NCBI GenBank assembly: GCA_040954595.2
Contig: CM082594.2
Coordinates: forward strand, 4,774,001-4,838,000
Direction: 5' to 3'
DNA length: 64,000 bases
Source: Balanoglossus misakiensis
Taxonomy: Eukaryota > Hemichordata
A program made the position numbers and the translations under genes. The notes below the pieces were generated by a model that worked only from the letters and a program-made list of their open reading frames with translations, did no database searches and was not told where the DNA came from. Shown here in pieces: positions 1 through 16,757 of this stretch. Position 1 is the stretch's first letter, and the number at the start of each line of letters is the position of its first letter.

Positions 1-215
1 ACATACATACATACATACATACATACATACATACATACATACATACATACATACATACATACATACATACATACATACATACATACATACATACATACAT
101 ACATACATACATACATACATACATACATACATACATACATACATACATACATACATACATACATACATACATACATACATACATACATACATACATACAT
201 ACATACATACATACA
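1..215. repeat. (ACAT)n microsatellite
   Basis: A nearly pure tetranucleotide tract starts at the left edge of the window, so its true length is unknown. Open frames across it are products of the repeat and are not genes. Confidence 0.98.
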
Positions 216-1673
216 CAAAACCCGAAATCATTTTATTTCAGTACAATTACATCTTCATCACGAGTTAAGTTGTAAGCTGCAGTCACGTGACCGGGGAAAT
301 CCGTCCTGATTGTGATGTCACGTCTCTTTGAATGAATAGTAGTTTCAGTGTTCCATATTTAATCGGAAACGATATAATGTGGGTGAATGCTGTAGTAGTT
401 AACAACGTAGTAACTGTAATCTATCACCAATCACCCACCATACCTACAGTACCATAATACTAGTACAATATAATTTAATACAATCTCATAAAATCGGATA
501 ATATTATATATATATAATATAAAATCATACATCACATATTATAATAGAGAGTAGTGTATATTGTGTGTATGTAGTGAGTACTAGTATATTAAATTTGTTC
601 ATGTGTTTATGATGTTTATTCACATGTGTATTGACTTAATAAATATTCATTTTTTCATTCATTCATTTATCCATCTATCCATTCATTCATTCATTTTTAA
701 CACTTTCATAATTTTAAGCTTGTCTCTTCTAAACACGGCAATGCAGGCGGTGCGACCTGCCGGTGACGGTGCGAATTTTAATTCCCGTGACGTGAATCGA
801 ACCGTGAGATCAATCATTCCAATTGATAGAAATTTCTACTGACGTAGATGCTTGGGCCCCACAAGTTGTTGTCCAAGCCCTGCCACACACACCTGCACGC
901 GTGGGATTCGTTCACGGCCGCTGCCGAGAGATACATAGATAGATACGACTGGCTTGTTGCGCCATACCCGCCCATTCCAGCTGCCGAGACCCGGCCCGTC
1001 CGTGACCGCCGCGCGACGACTGTCCGATCCAAGGCTGGCATTTTTTTTTCGCTCTCCCGGATGTACTAGCTCGGTCACGACGCGCGCGAGAACTGCGTCC
1101 TGCCGACCACACTTGTGTATGCTAATTAGTTGGGGATTTTTCTGCCCAGTATAGACAGTTTCTTCTCTTTCTACCGCGTACGAACGGGATTTCGCGATCG
1201 ACTCTGCGTCGTGATACAACGGATATCGCCGGTTGCCGTCACTCCAACCGCCACTCATAGCTGATCACATTTTGAAGTTTTGTCTGAGTCGCTTTCTACA
1301 GATTTGTCCAGGTGAGATGAAATCTTTCTTTTCATGTTTTTGTTGAAACGAGACACTAAAAAGAACTTAAAGATGTATGCGGGGGGGGGGGGGTAAACTG
1401 ACTGGTCTTGGATACAGGTAGAGAAAATTCATGAAAGAGTTTATTGCAACAACAGAAATATGCAGAACGTGATTCATTCAAACATGAGGGCTCTCCACGT
1501 GATGGCTGACAGCTGATTGGTCGTGGGATTTCCATCCCAGGTGTTGTAACTGTGAAGTTCCTTGGTGTTGTAAACGGACATTGTACTAAAGACTACGTGC
1601 ATGTCAACTTGAAGTATTTGTCAACTTGTGTGTGTGTGTGATCCGCTTCAATATAGTACCAGACCCGGGTTAA
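216..1673. other. intergenic DNA, no gene seen
   Basis: An AT-rich stretch contains a short degenerate (ATTC)n run near 651-694. A CpG-richer patch lies at about 880-1260. Open frames overlap on both strands in that patch, but none resembles a known protein or has supporting splice sites. A run of G lies near 1381-1393. Confidence 0.6.
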
Positions 1674-1758
1674 CCCTTTCACCGTCATGGTTCAGTCCAA
1701 ACCCGGTGTTTTCTATGGTAAGGTTGGACGTCTATAGAGGGAACTGGGGGTGATAGGG
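1674..1758. mobile_element. 85-bp MITE, TTAA-flanked (copy 1)
   Basis: The element has short terminal inverted repeats, CCCTTTCACC at the left and GGTGATAGGG at the right. It is preceded by TTAA (1670-1673) and followed by TTAG, a one-base decay of TTAA. The interior reads GGTTCAGTCCAAACCCGGTG and then TTTTCTATGGTAAGG. Related copies lie at 46265-46349 in the same orientation and at 19707-19793 inverted. The TTAA target and the CCCTTT terminus suggest piggyBac-type mobilisation, which is inference. Confidence 0.75.
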
Positions 1759-1762
1759 TTAG

Positions 1763-2956
1763 TACATACCTTGGCTGGTTTCATTCAATCTATCGGAGAC
1801 TGTGTCATCAGTAGTGACTTATTTAATCGCGTCACAAGATGGTCACTTTCCGTGTATTTTATTTTTCCGTGTATGATATTTTTTCACGAGAGACATTTTG
1901 ACGCACCACCAAGTCAAGAAAAGCTACGCAGGTCATATTTTCGTATCACCACCATCCTTCAGTACCCCCTCCCTCTCCCCGTCCTCCTTAAAGAAGCATC
2001 TCTCAGACCGCGTGTCCGCGACTCGCCGAAGCTAAGGAAGTGTCACTTGGCAACGCCGTCGCTCCTGGTGACGACCGTTCCATTTATCGATGTGAACACG
2101 ACGGTAAATTAAGAGTCCGGAAAGCCATCTGAACGATACAAAAACTCTTTTTTTTTATACCTAATAAAACATACTTTAAAGATCCGCTAGCTTTAACTTT
2201 TGGCTTTTTCAGCAGTTGTGTTCATTGTATGAACAGCAGTTTATATTTAGCTTCTCAGCACATTCTTTTGCGTTAACATTGAATTCTAGTCCGGACTTGA
2301 ATTCATTTGTCAGCAATGGCTATTCAAGACTATATCCTGCAAGTTCGAATTTTTAAATCTTGGGAATTTAACTATTTTACGCAGAGAAATGATTTACGAA
2401 TTCCCGTCGACGCGTCATCGTGACAATTTACATTTTCCTTGTGCTAGAGAAACGTTACAAAGCGTGACTTGGCCTGCATTTCAAACAACATATCGCACCA
2501 TCTATATCACATCTTGATCTATTTTCACAAAAAATCCCCCTTTCTGCACGTGTATTAGTGTCCCTTTGACGACCTGCGCTGTACTCACTGCACTAAAAAC
2601 CATAAATCATCCACTTCCCTGTGTGAATTCAGCAAATATGAGGCGGAAAACGAAAATGGTGACAAATTAATATTGACACAATTTTTTTTCTCCAGCAAAA
2701 TCACTCAACTTCGCGAACGTGGGCGAAGAAACGTTCTTCGGCGAGTTGGCAAAGCTTATTAAGACAAAAGTTCAAATTAATTGTTTCTGGTCATGGGAAG
2801 GGGGAAGGAGCAGTCACGACTTCAGAATGTGAATAAACTGAAAGTGTTTGAGAATATCCTGAGGCGCGAGGCTAACACAAAATCACCCAAAGATATTTTT
2901 CTCTATTTGTGAAGTAGTCAAGCTTGAATCATGATTTGCATACAAGTAGACTTGCC
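1763..2956. other. intergenic DNA, no gene seen
   Basis: This is ordinary AT-rich sequence. A 120-codon open frame at 1750-2112 has no recognisable domain and overlaps the end of the MITE, so it is not called as a gene. Confidence 0.55.
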
Positions 2957-9218
<6,262 letters not shown>

Positions 9219-9248
<30 letters not shown>

Positions 9249-9258
9249 GTCTGTCTGA
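9219..9258. repeat. (GTCT)n microsatellite
   Basis: About ten tandem GTCT units lie in a pyrimidine-rich stretch. Confidence 0.9.
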
Positions 9259-11530
9259 CTCCCCCTCTCTCTATCCCTCCTCTCTCTCACTCAATCACTC
9301 TTAATCGCAATGACCCACTAACCATTGCCTTGAATTAGTATTAGCATGACAACGCGTCCTTTACACAGCGACGGCCATGATCGTGCTCATTCACATACAA
9401 TCACTGACAGTGTGAATGCCTCTGTCTACAATTCTCAAGGGTATCCTAACTCATCAGTGCGCTCTGTTCCATTGTGACTGCAGATGTTGCCAACGCAACC
9501 GTCAAAGCTAATTTGGGCGAAGGCTGCCAACGTGGCGTTAACCGCGGGAAACTTGGGAGGGGGGGGGGGGAGACCTATAATTCTTTCGGACGGGAGAGGG
9601 GGGGGATATCCCGCGATATCAGCCGGGCAACTTTAGACACTGACACGGCCCGTGCGATTGGACTGAACGGTGTTAATTCGGTGTAGACAGGTTTTCCAGT
9701 ATAGACCGGGTTCGGTTTATGCAGGGTTCACACTCACAACCGTTGACGGCCAATAGTCGCGGTTCCAGAACCACAATGCATTGCGCGCGCTACCCCCAAG
9801 GCCGAGTGCGGGTTGGACCCCTGGACATCCTCAAGTTCACTTTTTCGTGGTCGGTGCATTACGCATTGCGAGTCGTAATAAAATAGGTTGCAGAATATGA
9901 ATCTGTTGGGTTTTTTTCTAACGTTTTATTTCTAATACTGTATAGAAACCTCATAGTCAGGCTGTTGCAGATGTGATAAAACGCATCCAGACACTAACGC
10001 TTTTCTATTGGAAACATTCATCCGAACTCGTTACTATTGTGTTACTCGGAGCATTGATGACGATCATGACGATGGAGGGATGGGTGCGTTATTCATGTTC
10101 TGTGTGGCAACTTTTCGACAAAAAATCCCATGCAAATATCTTCCATCGTTGGCTTGGTTGTCGAAAACTTTGCTCTGCAGTATACCCAAAAAGAAAAGGG
10201 AAGCGTGTAGAGTTATTTCACATTTGGACTAAATAGTTCCCACAGAGCGGCGTGTTTTTATGACCGGTCGCATTGTCCTAGATCCTATACAGACGTGTAT
10301 TCATATACTCTACTGTTCATCGAACCAGCATTTGTCTGTAGTAACCGTGTCTGTGGTAAATTTTCGTGGAATCATTCGATAGACGCATTGTTTATCGACC
10401 GTGTGCGTGCGATTTGCTGTCTGCAGGCCTGGTGTTTGTACCTCTCGAACAAAACAAAAAACCTCCTGGATATGCCACGTTCCGATCAGAAATAATAGAC
10501 TCTCTCACAGAAGAACATTTAATTGACCCGGTCATTTGCATACCTCCAGTTGGTCATTCCTCCGTGTCTGAATATCTCCACTTCAAAGAGGTTGGCAGAG
10601 AAATCTCCATCATAATGCGCGTAGCGTAGGTGTTTCATTCAGAGCGGCCACAAAAGGGGCGCGTTTGCTGGGAAAAGGGGGGAGCCGGGAGCCAAAAACA
10701 TGGCGACGTCAGATGGAATGTTGAGGATCACCGTGAAAGTGGTGGAAGCCAGCTGCTCCGTGTATTGTCGTTTTGGGGGTGGGGCAAGAAAACTTTCCAT
10801 CTGTCCGATATTATACGGTGGTTGGGGTCGAACCTGACGGCGAATAAACACCGATGGATCTCTGACCATTTTTAACGGTAGACTGCCCATGTAGGAAGAC
10901 AAAAACCACGTCCAAGGCATGGGTCGACATTGTGTTTTTATCAGCTGTATAAACCTCAGTGCGGGCATAAAACTGACAAAAAAAATGAAACGATTCAAAA
11001 ACGCCATATGCGTGCGGACTTGTTCAAATTCACCAGACTGTGTCCGAATTTGAATAAACTATTTTGGACGGAGCGACGTGTGCTGATTCAGAGACACGTG
11101 TCAACTTCTCCACGCCGTCTTTTCGGCTCCTTCTCAGCCACCGTCAAAAGCTTGCCAGTTGACCATCGGTTCCGGTCGACGTTGACATGTCTCGACTTGA
11201 AGACCGGAGTATTTCTTTCTTTACCGACTCGGACAAGGAAATGACAGCCCCGGCAAAACAAAACAAGACTAAACCCGAAATAATGAAGATTTTCACACGA
11301 TTCATTAAAACTTAACCCTCTTTGTTACGCGTTGTCATGACAATGTGTGCATTTAATGAAACGAATCTCGGATGTTATTCAGCAGAGAATTGTTTTGAAG
11401 AACTTTGTGTTTAAAACTTCGGCAATATTTGTGATCAACGTGCACGAGCCGTCGCAATAATAACCCGACCTTTGATCTACGTACTAAAAGTTGAAAAAAT
11501 GATACCATGTAGCGTATAATTTCCGAATGC
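9259..11530. other. intergenic DNA, no gene seen
   Basis: Open frames of up to about 120 codons occur on both strands (for example near 10639-11007). They overlap each other and have no recognisable domain. The 11-mer AATGCATTGCG near 9776 also occurs at about 3873. Confidence 0.5.
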
Positions 11531-11764
<234 letters not shown>

Positions 11765-13209
11765 GATGCCATTGTATCAATAGCTGCAACGATATACTAA
11801 AGAATCTCTGACTCGTGTTTTCCTGGGTTTTTGTGCTCGAAAAGTACAGCCAACCAAGTAAAATGATTATTTCAATTAAATGTAATACATTGTGATCGAT
11901 TAACAAGGCATCTATCGGCACATACTCAACTTGAACACTCCAGTTGGCGGTTCTTTTGCTTTTATACTGGTGACTCTTTTCATACATCATGATGATCCAC
12001 CTTTGTACAAAACATGGAAAATGTACAAACGGATTAAAATCGATAAGTAATCAATGTGATGAAGACACTTTCTGCCCGATTTGCAGAATTATTTGCAGCT
12101 TAATTTGAGGTTTCTTTTCTCCTGGACACACGTGTGTGTCTCCCCCCCCCACACACACACACACCGTGACACATGCACTGAACACACATGCATGTTATCA
12201 GATCTCGTCTCGTCTTCCGCGAGTCTTGCGTGAGAAGTTGTTGTTGTTCATTCTTATTTATTGATTTGATATAAATATATATGGATTGCACATTATTGAG
12301 AATGTGTTTTCCGAGACTTGGCTCTCAGTGGCGGGGAAGAGGGTTACGGGTGGGGGGGGGGGTGAGGAAAAGGGAAACAAATCCAGTCGTCGATATTTTT
12401 GCAAGCAAGCATACGTTCGTAACCTTTGAACATTGTGTTGATATTTTGTTGTGTAATGTGGGACAACTTCTAGTATACGTTCTTTTTCATCTCAACGATC
12501 GCGGTGATGTTCCGACACCCATGAGTTGAGGTGTAATATGGATAGCGTTTCACGTAAACATTACATTATATGAAAAATGCAGTTTTCCCTGAAAAAAATG
12601 TTCAACGTTTAACATCCAATATCCATGGACACATTCTCGTCGCGCCCATATCATTTTGTTCAATTCTAATTTCGTTTCGTTTCTTGGAACCGTGTTCGGC
12701 CTTGGAAATAGTTTTTGTCTTTTGATTTTTGGGTCATAATAGAAGACAATGTTTTGGTACGTTTATTAACCGGATGCATCGGTATAAAGAGGTGATAATG
12801 TCTCTACTTCGCCAAGCTACATGTCGAAACACGAATTTTGAAGATAAGATGTCAAGCATGCACTTTAAATACGCGTAAGGTATAGCTCTCTTTAATAACA
12901 ATTATGCTACTGTGACGTTAATTTATTGAAACATGTCACGCACACATTTTAGGATATGCTTAAGTGTATCACAAGTTTGGCTGAATACGTCAGCGTGAGA
13001 GTTTTCTATGAAAAAAACGTTATCGATTTCAATTCATCGTGCTCGGACACGTTCATACAGGTGGAAAATTAATGTGAAATCCTAACCGACGATAATCAGT
13101 GAAAAGGGACTATGCTGTGGTGGGTTCCAAGTAACTGGACTTTTTGGGGTCATTTCCGCTCGAAACTTGGCATTGCAGTTGTGCAGCTAACATAACGATT
13201 AATTTGTTT
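11765..13209. other. intergenic DNA, no gene seen
   Basis: AT-rich sequence contains a C run followed by a short CA repeat near 12142-12164 and a G run near 12351-12361. No coding exon is recognisable. Confidence 0.55.
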
Positions 13210-13214
13210 ATGTA

Positions 13215-13245
<31 letters not shown>

Positions 13246-13307
13246 ATGTATGTATGTATGTATGTATGTATGTATGTATGTATGTATGTATGCACGCCCG
13301 TGTGTCG

Positions 13308-13374
<67 letters not shown>

Positions 13375-13399
13375 AGGAAGGGAGGAAGGAAGGAAGAAA
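13210..13399. repeat. (TGTC)n, (TGTA)n and (GAAA)n microsatellites
   Basis: TGTC units pass into TGTA units (13210-13292). After a 15-base gap an AAAG tract follows (13308-13375) and degrades to AAGG and GGAG units up to 13399. Confidence 0.97.
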
Positions 13400-14393
13400 T
13401 ACACGCGGACACTCACTGTAGTTTTGAAATACGACGTTCCCATTAAACAAACTCATAACTTTGCTTGTTCGTGAACATAATTATGTCACAGAGCACAGAG
13501 AACCGCGCGCATGACAAACCAGAGCAAACAAACGCATAATTTTATTTTATGAATTCGATCAACTGATTACCCGTTGTAAATATATATATCATCAGTGAAC
13601 CACTCGAATGCGTCGGGGCGTTTTGGGTAAGCGCGCACACAATCCCATAAAAACACGTTATATATGTGTATATGTTTTGGTCCACTTCGGAGCGTACTTT
13701 ATCAATACTTCGTTAAAAAGTATATTCATTCGGAAATCGTGATAATAGACTAGATAAGGGAAGATGGGGTATATGTATAACAGACCATGTTTAATGGCCT
13801 CATCGATATGGTCATAAAATTAATATGGTCGCCGTCATTTCTTTCTTATTTATTTTCTAATCATTTAGTGAAATATGATATTCTTGATGACAACGATAAT
13901 GACATATTGTACACTACTAATTACCAATTATTTTTCTCGGTGTCGAAACTTTGACCGTTCGATGCATGTACTATATTAAAACAGAAATATCTGCGCAGTT
14001 AGGCGGGACCGTAAAATTAATCAATTACATGTAGTCAAGTATAAGGTTGTCAAGTATATAGTCAAGGCGCCAAACCAACCCTACCCCAACCCCCCCCCCC
14101 CTTGAAATTCTTAAAACTGAAGTTGTTGAATTTGCTGGGTTCGCGCCACCTATAAACCGAGACAAATCTCACGCGTGTCAAAACGCCACATGAAATTCCG
14201 CTGCTGTGCAGCGAATTATGTATTCGCATAAGTTATACATTGTAATACAAACTGTAAATATTTCGCTCGGCGCGCACAGCTCGCGTGTTTGGTAACCCCA
14301 CAGGGCCATTCTGTCCCATTAGCATCAGGGCAGTATCCGTTTGATGTCAAAGGTTATCCGTGTGGTCGGGTCAAAATCGTGTATCACATTATA
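13400..14393. other. intergenic DNA, no gene seen
   Basis: AT-rich sequence contains a C run near 14091-14101. No coding signal is recognised. Confidence 0.55.
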
Positions 14394-14403
14394 AGAGAGA
14401 GAG

Positions 14404-14480
<77 letters not shown>
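14394..14480. repeat. (GA)n microsatellite
   Basis: A GA dinucleotide tract has one CC interruption near 14405. It lies about 2.2 kb upstream of the first coding exon of the ETS gene. GA tracts can bind GAGA-type factors, but nothing here proves a regulatory role. Confidence 0.95.
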
Positions 14481-14485
<5 letters not shown>

Positions 14486-15867
14486 TCCTCTTACAGAAAT
14501 GCTGATGTAAAACAAGTATTGTCTAAAAAGATGACCCAACAGCCATTTCAATTTACATACGCTTACAATTGGTGGGCCGTCCCACGGCAGAGAGTAATAC
14601 TATAGTTTCCGAAGGAGAAAGACTGGGCCGCTTTTGTTGGCATTCAGCCGGATGAATGGGCTTCGCGGGGGTCGTAAACGTCTGCCATATCGGAAGTTTT
14701 TATTCCAAAGTAGGTCACACGTACAAGCGCCCTATTGCTTGTACTCCTGACCCGGCCAAACAATCGCGCAGCACAACAAGCATCAATCAATCCAGAAACT
14801 TTATCGGCACATTCCGTTACTATGGGAGACCATTCAAAGGTCACCTTTCAAATAAATCATGGGGCCATCTGAATGGCGGAGACCCCAGGTTGGTTGGACA
14901 GTCGGGCAGCGATTATGAATACTCGGCCTCACATTTGGGCCAAGCTGCCTTGCACTGTTCTGACTCGATCGCCTGGGCCTGACTAGCCTGTCCTCCATTA
15001 CTCTACATTGAGTTCTCTGAGCTCTTTTTAGTACGCTAGTCGCTACCAGCTTTATTTGCAGAATAAATACGGAATAACATGCGCAGTGTCTGTTGTAAAA
15101 ATAGATGGAAAGTATAGATTAGTCATCAGTGTAATTACAATTGTTCGTCGTCACTGGTAGTTCGGTTTATTTTGAGATTTTTCTACTTTTTCATGGCGGG
15201 ATGACGCGCACGTCGTTTGCATGGTGACACTGCACTGACAGCTCAGCTCGAGTCGTTTGCTCAAAAACGCATTTGCTGAAAGATGGCGTACTGCAAAAAC
15301 AACTACATCTTTCCGAGACTAGGGGCGCGCACACGATACCGAATACGACTGCCTCTCTCACAAGACTTCAGTGAGCTATGGCTACCGGGGCTGATATATT
15401 ATATATGATACATCTTTCGGCGTTCAGCCGTCTCATTCTCTCGGCATCTTGTCAGCGAGCTGGAAACGCCAGTTCAGTAGCTGAAAGGGGCGTGACCACC
15501 AGACTTATTGAATTGCAATTAGAAAAGGTTGCACTCTATTTTTAGACGACAACCATACGGCGTACAGAGCCATTTTTTACAAGAAGACGATACTGATTCT
15601 TGGTTAGGAGGCTCTCTGAACATAGGTTGAGATAAATACAGATGATATGGTGGGAGAATATTGGAGACACCATTTGCTAAACCCGAATTTCAGTACTGTC
15701 AATATCGAGCCACGTTGTTTATACTGATCTTTGTGAATGAAATGTTTTCGCTGAAGCCATACCACAGGCTGTCAATAATATATTAATGATTACAGACGTC
15801 GATAACGATTGGTTAACTGGGGTAGTGTTACTATTTTTATGGTAATTACAAGTCAATAAACCTATTG
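14481..15867. other. 5' flank of the ETS gene
   Basis: The sequence is less AT-rich than its surroundings. A YY1-like AAAGATGGCG lies at about 15280, a motif often found just downstream of transcription starts. A distal promoter or non-coding first exon could lie here, but no splice donor stands out and no coding exon is seen. Confidence 0.4.
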
Positions 15868-15914
15868 TGACGTCACCACATTATTGATAAATGCATGACG
15901 TCACATTGACGTCA
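15868..15914. promoter_or_regulatory. cluster of three consensus CRE palindromes
   Basis: Three exact copies of TGACGTCA lie at 15868-15875, 15896-15903 and 15907-15914. The start-to-start spacings are 28 and 11 bp, and 11 bp is about one helical turn. TGACGTCA is the full-site consensus for CREB/ATF bZIP dimers. The cluster lies about 790 bp upstream of the first coding exon and about 370 bp upstream of a plausible 5' UTR splice donor. It is the best promoter or enhancer candidate for the ETS gene. Function is inferred from position and motif density. Confidence 0.65.
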
Positions 15915-16656
15915 CAGGTTGGTATGGTAACAGCCTGGCCGTGATTGGATAAATTTGTATTGCATATTGATCAATTACTAATTTATTCAATTGATTGACA
16001 GCTGTAACAAAAGCACCAATGAAACAGGTACATTCATTGAAAATGGACCAATCAGCTGTCAAATTTCAGTCAACTGAGATGGCCGATGGATTGCCGATTT
16101 CACTGACTGAAACTGCTGCGTTCGCCCACGTTTGTATGGGGCATTCTATGTGTTAAAATTTGGCCCCGTGGACAGCCTTAACAGTGCATATCTGTCGCTT
16201 TTATTTTATAATATTAATTTTTATTTCATTCCGAGTGGACCTGAGACGACACGACAGTGGGTCATAATCGAGGTTTGGAGGTAAGGAGGTGTTTTCGTTT
16301 CGGGGCAGTTTTGGCGCTGTGCTGTGTTGCTCTGCATCGAGCTCAAGCAACTTGTGTATGTAGGCTAATGTGCTTGGCTGTCGTCTGATCGCGTTCAAAT
16401 GAAAGTGTTTGCCAGCCGACCCAATTATGTACAATGCAAAATTACCCTCGAATTGTGTGACTGATGAAGCCTACATGTCAGCGGGTTTACATTCGATGAG
16501 TGTCATGTCGATTTGTGCCACGTTTCTCTGCGATTAGCATCGTTTTCTCCCGGAGTGCCGGCGATGTCGTTGTGGGACTGAGCTAATTACGTATGCAGAA
16601 TCCATAAGTTGTTTCAGCATTCATTCAAAGTTTTGTTTCTTCCCACGATCCTACAG
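15915..16656 (+). other. probable proximal promoter / 5' UTR region of the ETS gene
   Basis: The first coding exon is preceded by a good splice acceptor, a pyrimidine-rich run ending in CTACAG at 16651-16656. The mRNA therefore probably begins further upstream with a non-coding exon. The best donor nearby is TTGGAG before GTAAGG, with GT at 16281-16282, giving a 376-bp 5' UTR intron. The transcription start would then lie somewhere in about 15950-16250. No TATA box is evident. The exon assignment is tentative. Confidence 0.35.
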
Positions 16657-16757
16657 ACGTCCTTTTGGGGAGACAGCCCCAAGATTGGGTGACAATCGCT
16701 ATGGCCAGCCAACTGGACAGCTTTTACGATCAAGAAGTGCCTTATTTTTACCCACAG
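16657..16757 (+). CDS. ETV1/4/5: ETS gene, first coding exon (residues 1-19; coding from 16701)
   Basis: The acceptor before 16657 suggests 44 bases of 5' UTR in this exon. Coding starts at ATG 16701 and gives [19 protein letters not shown]. The FYDQ-VPY string is the signature N-terminus of PEA3-group proteins. The exon ends CAG before GTTGGT in phase 0. An in-frame TTG lies 36 bases upstream, but there is no upstream ATG in the exon, so 16701 is the natural start. Confidence 0.9.

Noticed and set aside
10639-11007. 122-codon minus-strand frame
   Set aside because: There is no domain, no splice context, and a competing frame on the other strand.
16665-16700. N-terminal extension of the ETS protein from an in-frame TTG
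   Set aside because: The first ATG in frame is at 16701 and begins the conserved family N-terminus. Non-ATG initiation has no support here.
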